In this document: positions 46,571 to 59,332 of the stretch, piece after piece
Layout of the letters: each line of letters begins with the position of its first letter
How positions within the stretch are numbered: the stretch's first letter is position 1
Source: Rotaria socialis
Taxonomy: Eukaryota; Rotifera; Eurotatoria; Philodinida; Philodinidae
DNA length: 64,000 nt
Assembly (NCBI GenBank): GCA_905331475.1
Contig: CAJNYU010001434.1
Location: forward strand, 66,657-130,656
Reading direction: 5' to 3'
Made by a program: the position numbers and the translations under genes
The notes under the pieces: generated by a model
What the model saw: only the letters and a program-made list of their open reading frames with translations
Told to the model about the DNA's origin: nothing
Database searches by the model: none

Positions 46571-47819
46571 GCAGCTAGCTACAGGAAATTTATTTTTCGA
46601 ATAATATTCTATACACAAGTACCCTCAATCACACATAAGCAATATATTATGCACGATAAAGGATGAGTCAAAATCATTCAATCATTATCGTACGAACAAA
46701 TCGATTATTTCTTTTCTCTGTTGTGACATGCATAAAGCATACAGAGTCTATCTATGTCATATTAATTTGAGAACAAGTGATTTTCGTATTAAAAGTTCAT
46801 TCTTGTAAAATATTTTCTATGCTTTCCTTTAAACTTAGACAAATCATTTTTTGAATCGTTGCATAAACTGACAATATCCAACGAGTAATGAACAAAGAGA
46901 AGTTTGATTCGTAGCTGAACAATACTTTTGATCAGTTTTTTTCTCTGTCGAAAGGTAGATTTATTTTGTTCGTATACAACTTCATTTTTCGATTAGTTTC
47001 TGTTGAAAATCAATATAAAATTATAATTTCTATCGTATATTATTTCGACATGCTAAATATCGTCTACTCGTTACTTGGTGATCTTATAGTGAAATTGATT
47101 CATTTACCAGATTTGTCTCAAGCACGTTGTACAATAGTAATTACTGATCATTACTTGATTGCTTAGTAAGTCTGTAAGATACGCTATTATGTATCGATTA
47201 GTACGTATTCAATGTACACAAACAATATTTTTCGTTGAAAACTATCGTTATTTTTATAATAGTTTGTCCATATGGAATTCTGGTTATTAATTTGACGGCG
47301 ATTCACAACAGCTGGTGAAGTCGCTTTCTCGTCATTAGTATTTATCATTAGTCTAAACTGTGATTACTTATTATGAACTGACATATTTTCCCGAGCATTC
47401 TATGTAATTATCACTGTGGTATTAGACACTTTTTGTTATACAATACTCATAGTACAAGACAATATGTAGAATATGCATATAAAAAAAAATAGAACAATAT
47501 GTCAACTCAGAAAGCCGTACTAACGTATTGAGTGGTGGCAATGAGGAGTCTCATATCGATCTTAACTTTATTAGTATGAAAGCTTTTTTAGTATGTTCGC
47601 CATAATTAACTGTGAAGGAAAATATTTTCAAAGGGTATTGCGACCAGTAGACTAATAATACGGAGATAAAAAACAACTTTATTTGTTTTGTTGTCACAAG
47701 TCTATCTAGTTGTGATAATAGTACAAATTAGAAGCAACTGAATGAGATTCATTGTAGCCAATAGTGCCATCTACATATGTGATTAAAGATCATGATCTGT
47801 ATGCTATTGTATTTAAGAA

Positions 47820-48041
47820 TCATTTTATTTGATTCTTGCTTAATCGATCACATAAGAAAACGATGGCTGCTAGCAATACAGCCACCGGATCAGTTATCTG
47901 GCAGTTGAATATTCTAGTGTCAATATTTATTGATGAGAAACACAAGTTGACATGTCCATAGGGTAATTTAAATGCTAAATAATTGAGAGTAGTTGGTATC
48001 GCATAATTATTAAGCATGATTACATACTGGGTAGTCCAATC
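47820..48041 (-). other. possible isolated coding exon, 73 codons
   Basis: Reading starts directly after a TTTTTAG acceptor and stays open to a TGA/TAA-bounded end at 47820. It reads DWTTQYVIMLNNYAIPTTLN ... PYGHVNLCFSSINIDTRIFN ... DPVAVLLAAIVFLCDRLSKN. Codon use resembles that of real genes here. No partner exon was found. It may be the last exon of an unseen gene or a fragment of a decayed one. Confidence 0.3.
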
Positions 48042-48309
48042 CTAAAAATTGAATATATATATATATATTAATTTATGTGTTTTGTGAAGGTCATTGCACG
48101 TGAGAGTCAAGGATAGAATCGTCGTTGACGCGGCGAATTTCGTTCGTCGGTATTCGCTAGATTATTCAAGTCAAATTAATCTTGCTTCTAAAGACATGAA
48201 TCATTATATTGTTGATAACAACAAGAATCATATACGGATAAATATCAGCGTAGAATTCAGTCAACGGCATAAGCATATAAAAAGAATTGTTGCTTGTTAT
48301 GAATGATAT

Positions 48310-49273
48310 TCGAGCAGCAGCAGCATCTTAACTTCATGGAATATCATTGTTTATGTGTCTTTTTCAAGATAGGAACCATTTATATAACAGAAAAACTATA
48401 ATAATCTTACAGAATGTTGCCAAGTAGACACACAACATCGCACTATTACTAGCCAACCTAATAATACGTCGTTCACATAAAGAATTCATAAAGATGAAAA
48501 TTGCCGTTAGAAAGTTGAATGAGATATTTATTGACGTGTCTGCTTCCAGTGGTAACTATGCGCCATGGTTTTGTCACATTTAATGAGCTATTTGACGATT
48601 GGCATCTGCTGTAATTAACCATGATATTATATATTGTTTCGTTTCTTAATAGAAAAGAAGAATGAAGGAAAATTTTAAAAATAACTTCAGCGCCTAGCAG
48701 GGAAAAAATACCAAAACGAAAATAGAGTGATACTTATAATAACATTTCATCATTAGTGCAGGGAAATGCTAGAACCATACGCTTGTCTTTTACAGATCAT
48801 TGCATTAATAAACTTAACCTATACCGAGCAATGAAATAAATAGATCATAATAATTGTGAACAGCAGTATTAGTTAGTATGCTTATTTATAGGATAAACAT
48901 TTCTCTATATATTAGGAAGCTACTTCTCATAGATGACCTTTATTTGCACGTTAACACCTGCTATTTGCGACTGGATAATATTAATAGACTTTGCGTTGCT
49001 TTTCTTTTTTTTTCTATCTGCCTTTCTCGTTTCTCATCAAAACCAATTTCTTTCTGTCAAACAACCGCATAAAAGAGGATGTATGTGATGTCGACGCATG
49101 ATGACAGTTACTGATAACAAATAGAAAGGGATATAGAGAGAGAGTGTGTGTGTGTAAGTGTCGATGTATTAAAGAAATGTAGAGATAGAAGAAAAAAAGG
49201 CGTAAACAATCGAAAAAGAATTGTTAGTTGAAAATAAGCATACCAAAGTACACTTGGGAACTAACAGTAGAAT
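48310..49273. other. intergenic region upstream of the F-box gene
   Basis: AT-rich; a GAGAGAGAGTGTGTGTGTG run at about 49136-49156 lies some 120 bp upstream of the F-box ATG. No gene seen. Confidence 0.5.
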
Positions 49274-51274
49274 ATGGATGGTAGACGAACGTTATCACTA
49301 ATTGCTCAAGAATCTGGCGATCGTCGGCCAAGTAAAATAGGTAATACAATAGCATCAATCGATGATGGCAGTTCATCGGAAGTCAGTGGAGCAGATGGGT
49401 TAACGGACACTGGTTTACCACGGCGTCGTTCAGGTCGTGTTAGTTTCTTTTTTCATCTGAAAACATTCAGAATGGTTCTATCGTTTAATATTATTCTATA
49501 GGTTAATGCTCTTCGATTTTTACCTGATAATATGCTCGTCTTAGTATTTTCTTATATAACACCTCTTGATCTCATACATTGTACACATGTGTGTCAACGG
49601 TGGCATACGCTTATTTCCCGCCATAACTATTTATGGCGACGTCTTTTCCTACGTCCCGAATGTAGTAGTGGTCAAATTGGTGCTGTTCATGTTCGCCGTT
49701 TAGATGCATTTCTTCATGCCATTGCGACACGTTTCAGTACGTCGCTTAGTTATATTGATTTGCCTATTGAATTAATAACTGTTGAAGTTCTACGTGAATT
49801 AGCTATACGTTGTCCAAATTTACAATATTTAACGCTTGATTTTTCATCAGCTATGCAATTACATGATTTCAGTGATTTAAGTGAATTTCCATGTAACCTT
49901 AAACGACTCTGTATTTGTTTGTCCGAAGTCATTTTTCTCGAAGGTTTCATGCGACGTATCTATGGTTTCCTATCGTCAATACGTACTTTACATATCTTTG
50001 GTACACTCGAAAAATCATCATTAACATCAACAGCAGCACCCGAAGAAACCGATGATTATGAAACAATAAATATTAGTAAAATTAAAACCCATGCGCCTAA
50101 TTTACATACAATTAATTTATATGGAGTATCTTTTATTGATGATAGTCACATAGAAGCTATTGCATCCGGTTGTATACATCTTCAATGTCTTGCTTTAAAT
50201 TTTTGTGTGCGAGTCAAAGGTAAAAGTTTCAAAAATTTAATGAATCGATGTCGAAAACTGACATGTTTATTATTACAAAATACGGGTAAATAGAAATTAA
50301 ATTAAAAAATTTCTTTTTAGAATATTAAAATATTAAGTTTGTGATACGATTTGTTTGTGTATTCGATTCTTTTAGGTATACAAGATGAGCCTATGCTTGC
50401 TGTAAATTGGTCAACAACTCAACTGTCTGAATTAGACATTTCATCAACAGATTTAAGTGAAGCAACTCTTTTAGAATTTTTTACTGTCGCACCGAAACTT
50501 ACATATTTAGCTGTTCCTTTTTGTGATGGCTTCACAGACACGGTAATATGATCATGAATGATTCGAGTCAAATTTATTATAATAATTTAGGTCTTAAATT
50601 TGTTATTGGATCGAGGAAAATTAAATTCATGTCGAGCACTTGATATAAGCAATACAGTTAATCTTAATGTTGATGCTGTTCATCGATTATTAACATCATT
50701 CACTAATATATCTTATCGAATTGAAGCATTAAGTTATACTGGCCATGTAGACATAACAGAACAATTCTGGATAAATGCAATTCGATTTCTTCATCATATC
50801 AAGTAATAAAGATTTTAATGAAAACAAAAAAAGAACAGGCAAGAGATTATTTTATCATGTTTTTTTTAGGATACTTGTCATTGGTACTGCACACAGTTGG
50901 TTTAAACAAGCAACACGACGTATTCATGTTGATCAAATACTTGAAGCGTGTGCAGTTCATTGTCCACATTTGAAACGTCTCGAAATACAATGGGATCCCG
51001 AAACGCTTCGATTCGGTGACAATTCATCGAAGTTTATTGATCATCTCAGGTAAATACTTTACAACTTGTAATAGTTGATAAACTCTATTATCATATGAAT
51101 AGAATACGATGCACAAATCTATCGTCATTTGTTCTTTCGGATGGACCGTATTATGAAGGAGCAAAAGCAAATTTTGAACGAGCAGAACGGCACTGTATCG
51201 TGCGAACGACAACTATGTATCAAACAAGTATTGTCAGTAATCTTAATTTTTATGATGAGTTGAAATTTAATTAA
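49274..51274 (+). CDS. F-box and leucine-rich-repeat protein, six exons
   Basis: Exons: 49274-49438, 49502-50285, 50376-50542, 50591-50802, 50870-51049 and 51103-51274. All are GT-AG and in frame, giving 559 aa. Residues 1-54 are polar and probably disordered (SSSEVSGADGLTDTGLPRRR). The F-box is near residues 56-105: LRFLPDNMLVLVFSYITPLD, HVCQRW and YLWRRLF. Leucine-rich repeats follow to about residue 500, for example CPNLQYLTLDF, APNLHTINLYGVSF, CIHLQCLALNFCVRV and APKLTYLAVPFCDGF. The C-terminus ends NLSSFVLSDGPYYEGAKANF then ERAERHCIVRTTTMYQTS, which I recall as conserved in animal F-box/LRR proteins of this layout. It would act as substrate receptor of an SCF ubiquitin ligase. The substrate is unknown. 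Confidence 0.9.
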
Positions 51275-52199
51275 AAAATTGAAATAAAATATTAAATAAA
51301 TTTTACAACATTCTGCTAGAAATCTATGTAATTGTCAATCATAATTGTGTTTTATTTGGCACACAGAAAAAAAAAGAAAACACTACTGTTTTTTTTCTTC
51401 GAACACGTTGTATAAAGGGAAGAATGAACAATTAATACGTGGCAATCTGATTTAATTACTATGACAAAGCCAAAAGAAAAAAAGATCGACTATGTAATAT
51501 GTCGAAACTTCTGAGATGTCGTTATTGACCAATATTGATTTTCTTCCCTATTATATTTTTCGTATTTTCTTTTATAGTTTCGTTGATTAACTAACATTTT
51601 CCTGCAGTAAGTCATTGCATGAGTGAGCATTCTAGAATGTCAAACAGACACAGAATATAAAGAAAGCTAAGAAACAAAACTACTGTTCGCACACGACGTG
51701 ATCCACAGCCTCACGTTGAGCAATTGCTGGATAACTTATCATTAGTCATCGTTAAAAACACAAAATTTTATATTAATCACGCACATCTGGATCTATCGAA
51801 TGATTCATGTTTTTCGAACTTACATATATTTTAGAAGCGAGATTTTTGTGGCTTCTTACCCTCCTCCTCATTACAGACATTAATGATTTTAAACGTATAC
51901 CAATTAGGAACTAGCCTAATGATAGATTTTGAAAACTAACCTAGATTTCTCATTTTAGTTATTTTGAATTATTTTAGTAAGCCTAAGAGGGGTACACGTG
52001 AGTTCCACATTTTAGCCCCGAAAGGGCTGCGCTGACAAGCTTTTTTCATAGCTATTTCCGTTATCAATAAACTTATTTTTTCTTCGACATTTATTTTTCG
52101 GTGTTTTCCATACATACTAATTAAATGAAAATTTTCAAAACCTTATCGATAATTATTCACATTAGGTGAATCTTAAACAGCAGAATATAGACAATATTG
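51275..52199. other. intergenic region
   Basis: 3' flank of the F-box gene (AATAAA near 51281-51295), then AT-rich DNA with no supported feature. Confidence 0.5.
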
Positions 52200-52891
52200 T
52201 ACCATTACCGAAAAATATTTCGTCGCTTCGAATAAATGCTTATTATGAACTTTCATTTTTTTCCACCTTGTCAAATATGAACTTTAACTGATATATTCAA
52301 TACTATTTCATTAAAAGAACTTGAACATGCGTACACTTTTGAGTATTCTTTCGGTAAATTCGAATTCGAACGATTTTCAGAAATTCAACAAAGAATTCTC
52401 TTACTAGGCGAATTAAGCTTAACAAATGTGCATTTCTTACGAAACTTGTTACAAATATCGACTTATTACCAATGGCTATGGCTTCATTGGAATCTTTACG
52501 AATAACTGGATGTAACAATATATCAATGGTTAATAATCTACTTGATCGTATACCAAATTTTAAATGTCTTGACGTATCTATTTTTCCATGATTTGAAACT
52601 GACGTTAATGAAGTTCAATATATAAAACAACATGATGGAAATAATTCTCTTATTAATTTGACTATCAGACTTTATGATATGAAGGAACTAGAACAGTTGA
52701 TGCCATTATTTGTTCAAAACTGTTCAAATTTAAAAAAGTTTATTATTCATCTAAGCTCTATCACGGAATTTAATTTTACCAGAGAAACGTGTACAAATAA
52801 TTCGATTGATTTGCTTCAATCAGTAACAAATATTATTACTAAATTCCTATCTCAACTTACAACTTTTCATCTTGGTCAACGTGTGATTTGA
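52200..52891 (+). pseudogene. decayed leucine-rich-repeat (F-box-family-like) gene
   Basis: Fragments in different frames line up in order: PLPKNISSLRINAYYELSFF, then LKELEHAYTFEYSFGKFEFE with GELSLTNVHFLRNLLQ, then MAMASLESLRITGCNNISMV with LDRIPNFKCLDVSIF followed by an in-frame TGA, then LINLTIRLYDMKELEQLMPL with NCSNLKKFIIHLSSITEFN to a stop at 52889. The pattern of leucine-rich helices and strands is that of bdelloid F-box/LRR proteins, and the intact F-box gene lies 0.9 kb upstream on the same strand. At least two frameshifts and one stop make it a pseudogene. Confidence 0.6.
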
Positions 52892-53328
52892 GATAGAAAT
52901 GCTTTTCTTCTTGTTTCATGTTATTTGTCATCTTACATGAAAGAAATCTTCAACGGCTTAAAAATATAGATCGTACCAAATATTTATTGCTCCAAACTTA
53001 GTAACTCCATGGGAGTAGTATCGATTGATTTAACATTATGGATTAAAAAATTTTCTGCTCATTGCATTAATTGAATCATTTTATGAATAAAGAAAAACGA
53101 TTTTTCTAAAACCTAAAACCATTAAAAATAGAACACGGCTACTAGGTATTTCTACGAATATGATTGATCTTTACATTATACTATTATCATGCATAGTATT
53201 CAAATATTTTGTTACTCATTAAAATGCAATTATAAGCAAGTTACATGTATTGATTCAAGCTCGTTTTGTTTCGATGATTTTTGATAGAAAAGAAGTCATT
53301 TCCGAGAGTTGATTGATTGCTCACAACA

Positions 53329-53610
53329 ATGTCTTTTTCTATTCGGCAATTCTTTCACAGAGAATATGCCTTTCAAGAATTCATTGTTAGACATTTTCAG
53401 CACAATTTAGATAGGTCACCTCAAATTCACAACTATCAGATGAGCAATAAATTTTATTTAAATATTCACAAAGATATTCTTTTGCTGAAAAATAGACTTC
53501 ACATGCAATCTTTGGGTTATTGTTTCCTTCAGCAGAACACATGCCAGAATTGTATAGCTTCACGTGATATTGAGCAATATTTGTGTCGGTTTAAGACAGC
53601 GTCTTTCTAA
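53329..53610 (+). CDS. possible small hypothetical protein, 93 aa
   Basis: From the ATG at 53329 (the frame extends a little upstream only through TTG). It begins MSFSIRQFFHREYAFQEFIV and ends with a cysteine-bearing stretch (CFLQQNTCQNC). No signal peptide, TM segment or family recognised. It lacks support from a promoter or introns and may be chance. Confidence 0.2.
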   Translation: MSFSIRQFFHREYAFQEFIVRHFQHNLDRSPQIHNYQMSNKFYLNIHKDILLLKNRLHMQSLGYCFLQQNTCQNCIASRDIEQYLCRFKTASF

Positions 53611-56600
53611 ACGCAGAAACAATTTCAGACGAAATCGAAAAGAATTCTAGTTTAAACATTTTGTATTTGTCAATTATAAGTAAATAGTGCTTCCTTAACA
53701 GTTGGTGTCAACGAGAAATGAATGATAGATTGCTTTTAATTTTTGAGTACGTGTGCTTGAAATTCCTTTATGTTCTTTTGTTTTTATTCTTTGTGTAATC
53801 TAAACTAGCATGATATACTATTCTTTTACGTCATGATTTTTAATAAGTTTGCTTAATATTATATTCATACAGGAATATATCTTACATAGGATCGATTTTC
53901 ATAAATATTGCCAATTGAACACATTTTCATTTAGATTATTTCTATGAAAAAAAACGGAATGATCAAGTTTCATTTTTTTTTATCGAATAATTGTTCTCTA
54001 AGAAATAATTCATAATAATCTACAGAGCGAAAAACTATCTCATCTAATTATATTTCCAAATTGTTAATTTCCTCTGTTTTCAATTACTGTTATAAACACG
54101 AAAACGAGATTATTCATGCGTCGTTGCACATTGATTTAATTTCATGTTTACTATTAGGAAGAATAATAATGAACAGTCAGACTGGACTAGTTCAAGCCAA
54201 TTTTTTTCTCTATCAATAAACATTTCAGATACACTGCATTCGAAATAGGATTTCCGAGAGTATCAACTTCGAAGACAAAAGTAATATTACTCAAAGTTAA
54301 CAACTAGAGAGCATTATTAAGCAAATGGTCGAATGATGTCATGGAATATTTGCAAAAGCTCAGTGAAACTACTTATAACAATGGTAGCTAGTTATTGTGA
54401 AGCCAAAGAAAATAAATAATATGGAACTATTGATAGTTTCAGATTTTTCTCGCTGATCATATGTGCCAAAATGTTGGTACTAGCATGATTTTTTTGTCTT
54501 TTCCACTACTATCTGCATGCAATATTCAGAATGAAATAACTAGCTACTCGTGAACTATTTTCTAAGTAAATTTCATTCGATATTATCATAAACTATAAAG
54601 AAAATACGTTATGCTCATTATACAAATATAAAAAAGAGGCAAAAAAAAGTAGTGTCTATCACATAGTTAGAACCAGATTGAGTTTCCAATTGATTCGTCC
54701 CACTCTAATTGTTTCCACGTTTGATCCATGACACAATAACCTAATTCCTGGCTCATTCTAGTCGACACGCCGCCGCTTTTTATTAGTTTATCATTCAGAA
54801 CATCTGAGCTCATCTATTGATTAATTTATTTTCTTTTTGAGAACTGCTATGTATCAACATAAGAAAAAATGTCGGAGATATGTATGTCACAGTTGACATG
54901 AAAATTTCAGTTGAGATTGGAATGCGCGAAAAACATAATTAATCGAAAAAATATGGTTTTCTTTTTTTTCTGCTCGTGATAATAGATTATAGAAAAACAG
55001 AATAGAAAAGAAATATTTCTCAGATAAATTCAATGTTCCCATAGTTAAAAACATAGACAGAGTTGAATTATTTAAAAACTCATTGTAAAAAGATGCAAGG
55101 AATAATTCTCAATATAAAAATTTCTAAAGTCAGATCTCAACAAAAATTCTATTAAAAGAATTAAGAAAAAAACTATTCCAAACTCGGCTGCCACATGTGC
55201 AAAGAAAAAACATGCAGCTTACGTATTTTCACTCTACTTATTTTGATTGTATTACCTAATTTAATGCTGTCTCTATTAATTAGATTCGATTCATTGTTTT
55301 AATAATTATTTATCAAGATGAATAAATTTTTTCTCCATTAAGAGAAGAATTGATATTTGATGAAAAACCTTAATCATTCAGAACGTAACCACTGCGATCA
55401 TTAACTGTAAATAGAAACATAAGGCCTTGATACAAAGAACGATCAGCATATTATCAGAGATACCACCATCTACCATCCTTTATGACATGCCAAGAACGTC
55501 GATCAATAGCACTATGTGACTAACCATCAATGAAAAATAGTAATGTCGTCTCTCGTGGTGTTGAGCTAATATTAATGGATGATATACTATGCGAAAGTAT
55601 GGAATGAAACGAATTCCAAGTTAGTTAGGAGAGCATAACGGTAAAAAAGAATCAGTTAGAGACATTATTTGGTTCAAACTCGAGGGGCATGAAAAAAGGC
55701 AAAATCGACTGTTTTTCTCAAAATATTACAAAATTGATGTGTTGTTTGTTAATTTTCTCCAGGCATAGCCACTGCACTAAATTGTATTTGATTCCATTGA
55801 GCTAGATGAGACTATATTTGAAAACAAAATGTTTTTATTAGATAGGCTGAAGTTCTCTAGAGTACGCAACTCCTAGCGAGTCAATGCTAGTTAACTGAAG
55901 CATATCACATAGAACAAAAACAAAAAGATTGCAATCAGACGTAACTTCATTACTGCGTGGTCATAGTTTTCCTTCTAGATAAATATTAATCAAATAATAA
56001 TATAATTTGAATCATAGCAATAGAGTTTTTCTCGCAAACAGACATCTTGATAAACAACCTTAATATAGTAAAGTCGCTAGCATACACTTATCTTCAATGT
56101 GCTAACAGCCTTACAGAATGAACGATAGAATTGATGAGAAAAGTAAATAGAAAAAAAAACAATCTGAAGAATGAAAAATTTCATTGTCTACTGAACACTG
56201 ATGTTGAATAGAGCACGTTTTATTAACTCTATTGGCCTATAAATAGAGATTCATTTGCTTTTTACATCACGTAGACAGATCAATCGTCTCGTACAGAAGA
56301 AATATTCAAAGTAAATTTGCCTTTTTATTCGTATCTTTTTAATGTAATGTCGATAGAAAAATTCTAGAGAGTAATATTCTAGTGTCCTATAATTATCAGT
56401 CGATGCGGGCTTGATGTATAAGCTCGCTACGATCGGAAAAATAAATAAACATATATCTTATGTAGTGGGGTGTCAAACTTATATTTATCTTCCTTTTTTT
56501 GACAATAACAATAGTGGTAATAATAATTCTGCAGCTAGAAAAAGAACCGAACTGCAGTTGATATACTCACAGCCAACCGCTCGCCATTCGAAACCGCTGT

Positions 56601-57449
56601 CTTTGTCGTGACAGCTGTGGCGATGATCATAATAAGTGAGATTTATAGAAAGAACTCTGTTGGTTTTTAATTGATGTTAGACGATAAATACTCAGTGAAT
56701 ATGTTGAAAGCAAATGTGCTGTCAATAACAATAGTGTGTTTGCTTATTTAGTAGATTCTTTCATCATTAATATGATAATATTCATCTTTCGATATCTTTT
56801 TCCAGATTGCCAGATGGACAAGATTATAAATGTGTTTTCTTGTGAGTATCGTATACTCGTTTCTATGTAATGTTGTCCTTATCAATATACTATCCCTTAT
56901 TAACAACAAATAATAATAATAATAGCATTACTATAGAGAATAGTATTTACGTATTAACTAGTAGACCTATTAGAAGTTACTTTATACAAGTCAATAATAT
57001 GATGATGATGAGCAGAACTATTATTGTCGAACAACTAAAACGTTTGAATTTGTGTCAACAGGCATGAGATTGAGAAATAAAACAGAATAAATAATGTGAA
57101 ATATAGATGTAATTTACAAATGAGAAAATACACTGTAAGAGTAAATGGCTGACAACTAGTTTAAAAATACGAAAAGAATACCTTTTAGTTATTCACATAC
57201 ATGAATAGAACAACATAAGCACATTCTCGGATGTGAGAAAAACATTCCAATCGTATATTCATCATCTGTCGATAAAAGATTTATATTTCCCAATCGAATT
57301 TAACCAATCATATATTGGGTTAAATATAAATGGAAAAGAAAATTATTGCATGTCTCTCATTCCGTTGTATCACGTTACTTCAGTATTAAGCATCGGAGTT
57401 TTACCGCGTGTCTAAGTTCTATTTCATTTTAAGGTTATTAACAGTTAGT
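53611..57449. other. 3.8-kb intergenic region
   Basis: AT-rich with scattered (AAT)n and GATGATGATG short runs near 56519 and 56998. No gene, RNA gene or transposon ends could be supported. Confidence 0.5.
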
Positions 57450-59332
57450 ATGATTTCATCAAGCAATTCATTGAAACTGCAGAAATATAATGATATGAAT
57501 ATTACAGAAGCCATTTCATATTTTTGGCTTCCATCGCAACATGATTCAGCCATGGATAATGTATTCGAGCAATTTATAAATTCAAGCACAGCAAAGTCGT
57601 TGAATTATTCGTCGATACATCGTATTGTTATACGGTTTTTTAGTCTATATGCACTTGCACTTGTTATTATTGGTACATTAGGTAATCTAATTACAATAAT
57701 TATTCTATGTCGACCAAGTTTAAGACGTTATGTTACAATGAGATATTTAGTTGCTGTTAGTGTATGCGACATTATATCACTATATGGTTGGAATCTGAAT
57801 AATTTTTATAAATTTTCCATTAGTTCTAGAAGAACTAATTTAGAAGAGATATCTTTAGTACATTGTCGAGTTGTATCATATTTAACGTTTGTTGGTTTAC
57901 AATTGTCAAGTTGGCATTTAGCAGCTGTTAGCCTAGGTAAGTTTCTCTGTAGAATGTTTTTTTCGACTCATCGAATTAAAAATTCGATTACTCTTAAAAT
58001 GAGAAAAGTTTACTGCGTGGAACAATAATGTTAATATGATGAATAAAATATTATACATTTAAATATGGAGATAATGAATGCAATCACGTGAAATAAATCA
58101 CATCCATTATTTTAATTTCAGTTCTTATTTTTTAAATAGGATAAGCACGTAGCAATTAATAAATGCTATTAGAATCGATTAACACGATTTGGGTAGTTTT
58201 TTTTTCATGTAAATTTTCGTATTGAAAAGTAAAGAAGTGTCGTGATGATTTTTTTGCTTAACAATATGGAGTGGCGAAAGTGCAAATTTTTTCTCAAGGG
58301 AATCACTCTAAATTTCTTGAATAAATCACAGCCACCTTTCTCGCATTTCTTGTACTTAATGTTTGCTAATTCATACTTTTGCTTCAGGCAAATATCAAAC
58401 ATCTTATTCGCTGTCTAATAAGAAAGATTTGTTGAATAAAAACACAACTCTTCTTTATTCTCTGTTAAATGTTAATCGTTTTTTGCTCTCTATTCTTAGA
58501 TCGTTGTTGTAGTCTTTATTTTTTAACATGGAAACAAACATACGGTAAATTATCTCGTACTAAATATCATATTGGTATATTAGCAATAGTTTGTCTCCTA
58601 TTAAATTCTCATATATTATTTTTAAACGGTTATCGTGATGGTCCACCCCATTATAAAGTCGAATGCTATAAACGACGAACAAATCCATTCTATATATTCC
58701 CACAATGGGAACGCATTCATTTGATTCTATATAATTTATGCCCATTTAGCATTATGCTTTTATGCAATATTTATATAATCTTTGTCACTGTTCGTTCGGC
58801 TCGTATTCGCACATCAATTCCGGCGCCATCATCGAGGAAATGTTCACGTCCAAGTATAGCACGTCACCGGCAATTATCATTAATGTTAATTCTCATCACA
58901 TTTGTATTTGTACTCTTAACGTTGCCATCATGTATTTATTTTGTATTTTTTCGTCATCGAATGTCTCCGAAAAAATATTCTCGCAATCATCGCCATATGA
59001 TACAAATATGTTTAAGTAGCATACAATTTACTTCACATGCAATAAACTTTTTCCTATATTGCTTTTCGGGAACTAATTTTCGCACTGAATTACATGATTT
59101 TACAAGTGAATTGTGTCTTAGTCGATTAAGTGCATTGAAATTCAAGAAAACAACTACAGCAACATGCAGAATTAATCGAAATAAACAGAACTATGAATCT
59201 AATATGACATTTGATTATCAAAAAACAGAATTTTCAAATTCATTAAAAGAAATGAAAGTAAAATTCAAGCAGCAAAAAATAAAAGACAATCCTGACGGTA
59301 ATGAGCGTATCACTCTGAGCAATGCAGTCTAA
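57450..59332 (+). CDS. class A G-protein-coupled receptor, peptide-receptor-like, two exons
   Basis: Exons 57450-57936 and 58500-59332 join over a 563-bp GTAAGT...CTTAG intron in phase 1, giving 439 aa. The first ATG in the open frame is at 57450. The long N-terminus has several N-x-S/T sites. TM1 (residues about 60-85) carries GTLGNLITIIIL with the conserved Asn. TM2 has YLVAVSVCDIISLYG with the conserved Asp, and TM3 ends AAVSLDRCC. The intron falls exactly in this DR(Y) motif, a position widely shared among class A receptors. TM6 (FVFVLLTLPSCIYF) and TM7 (INFFLYCFSGTNFR) follow, with NFFLY in place of NPxxY. The tail is long and basic. Ligand unknown; a FMRFamide-type or related peptide is plausible. 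Confidence 0.87.

Noticed and set aside
48094..48306. 70-aa plus-strand frame (HVRVKDRIVVDAANFVRRYS)
   Set aside because: It begins at TTG with no ATG or acceptor in front and overlaps no other coding evidence; it could be a relic but cannot be supported.
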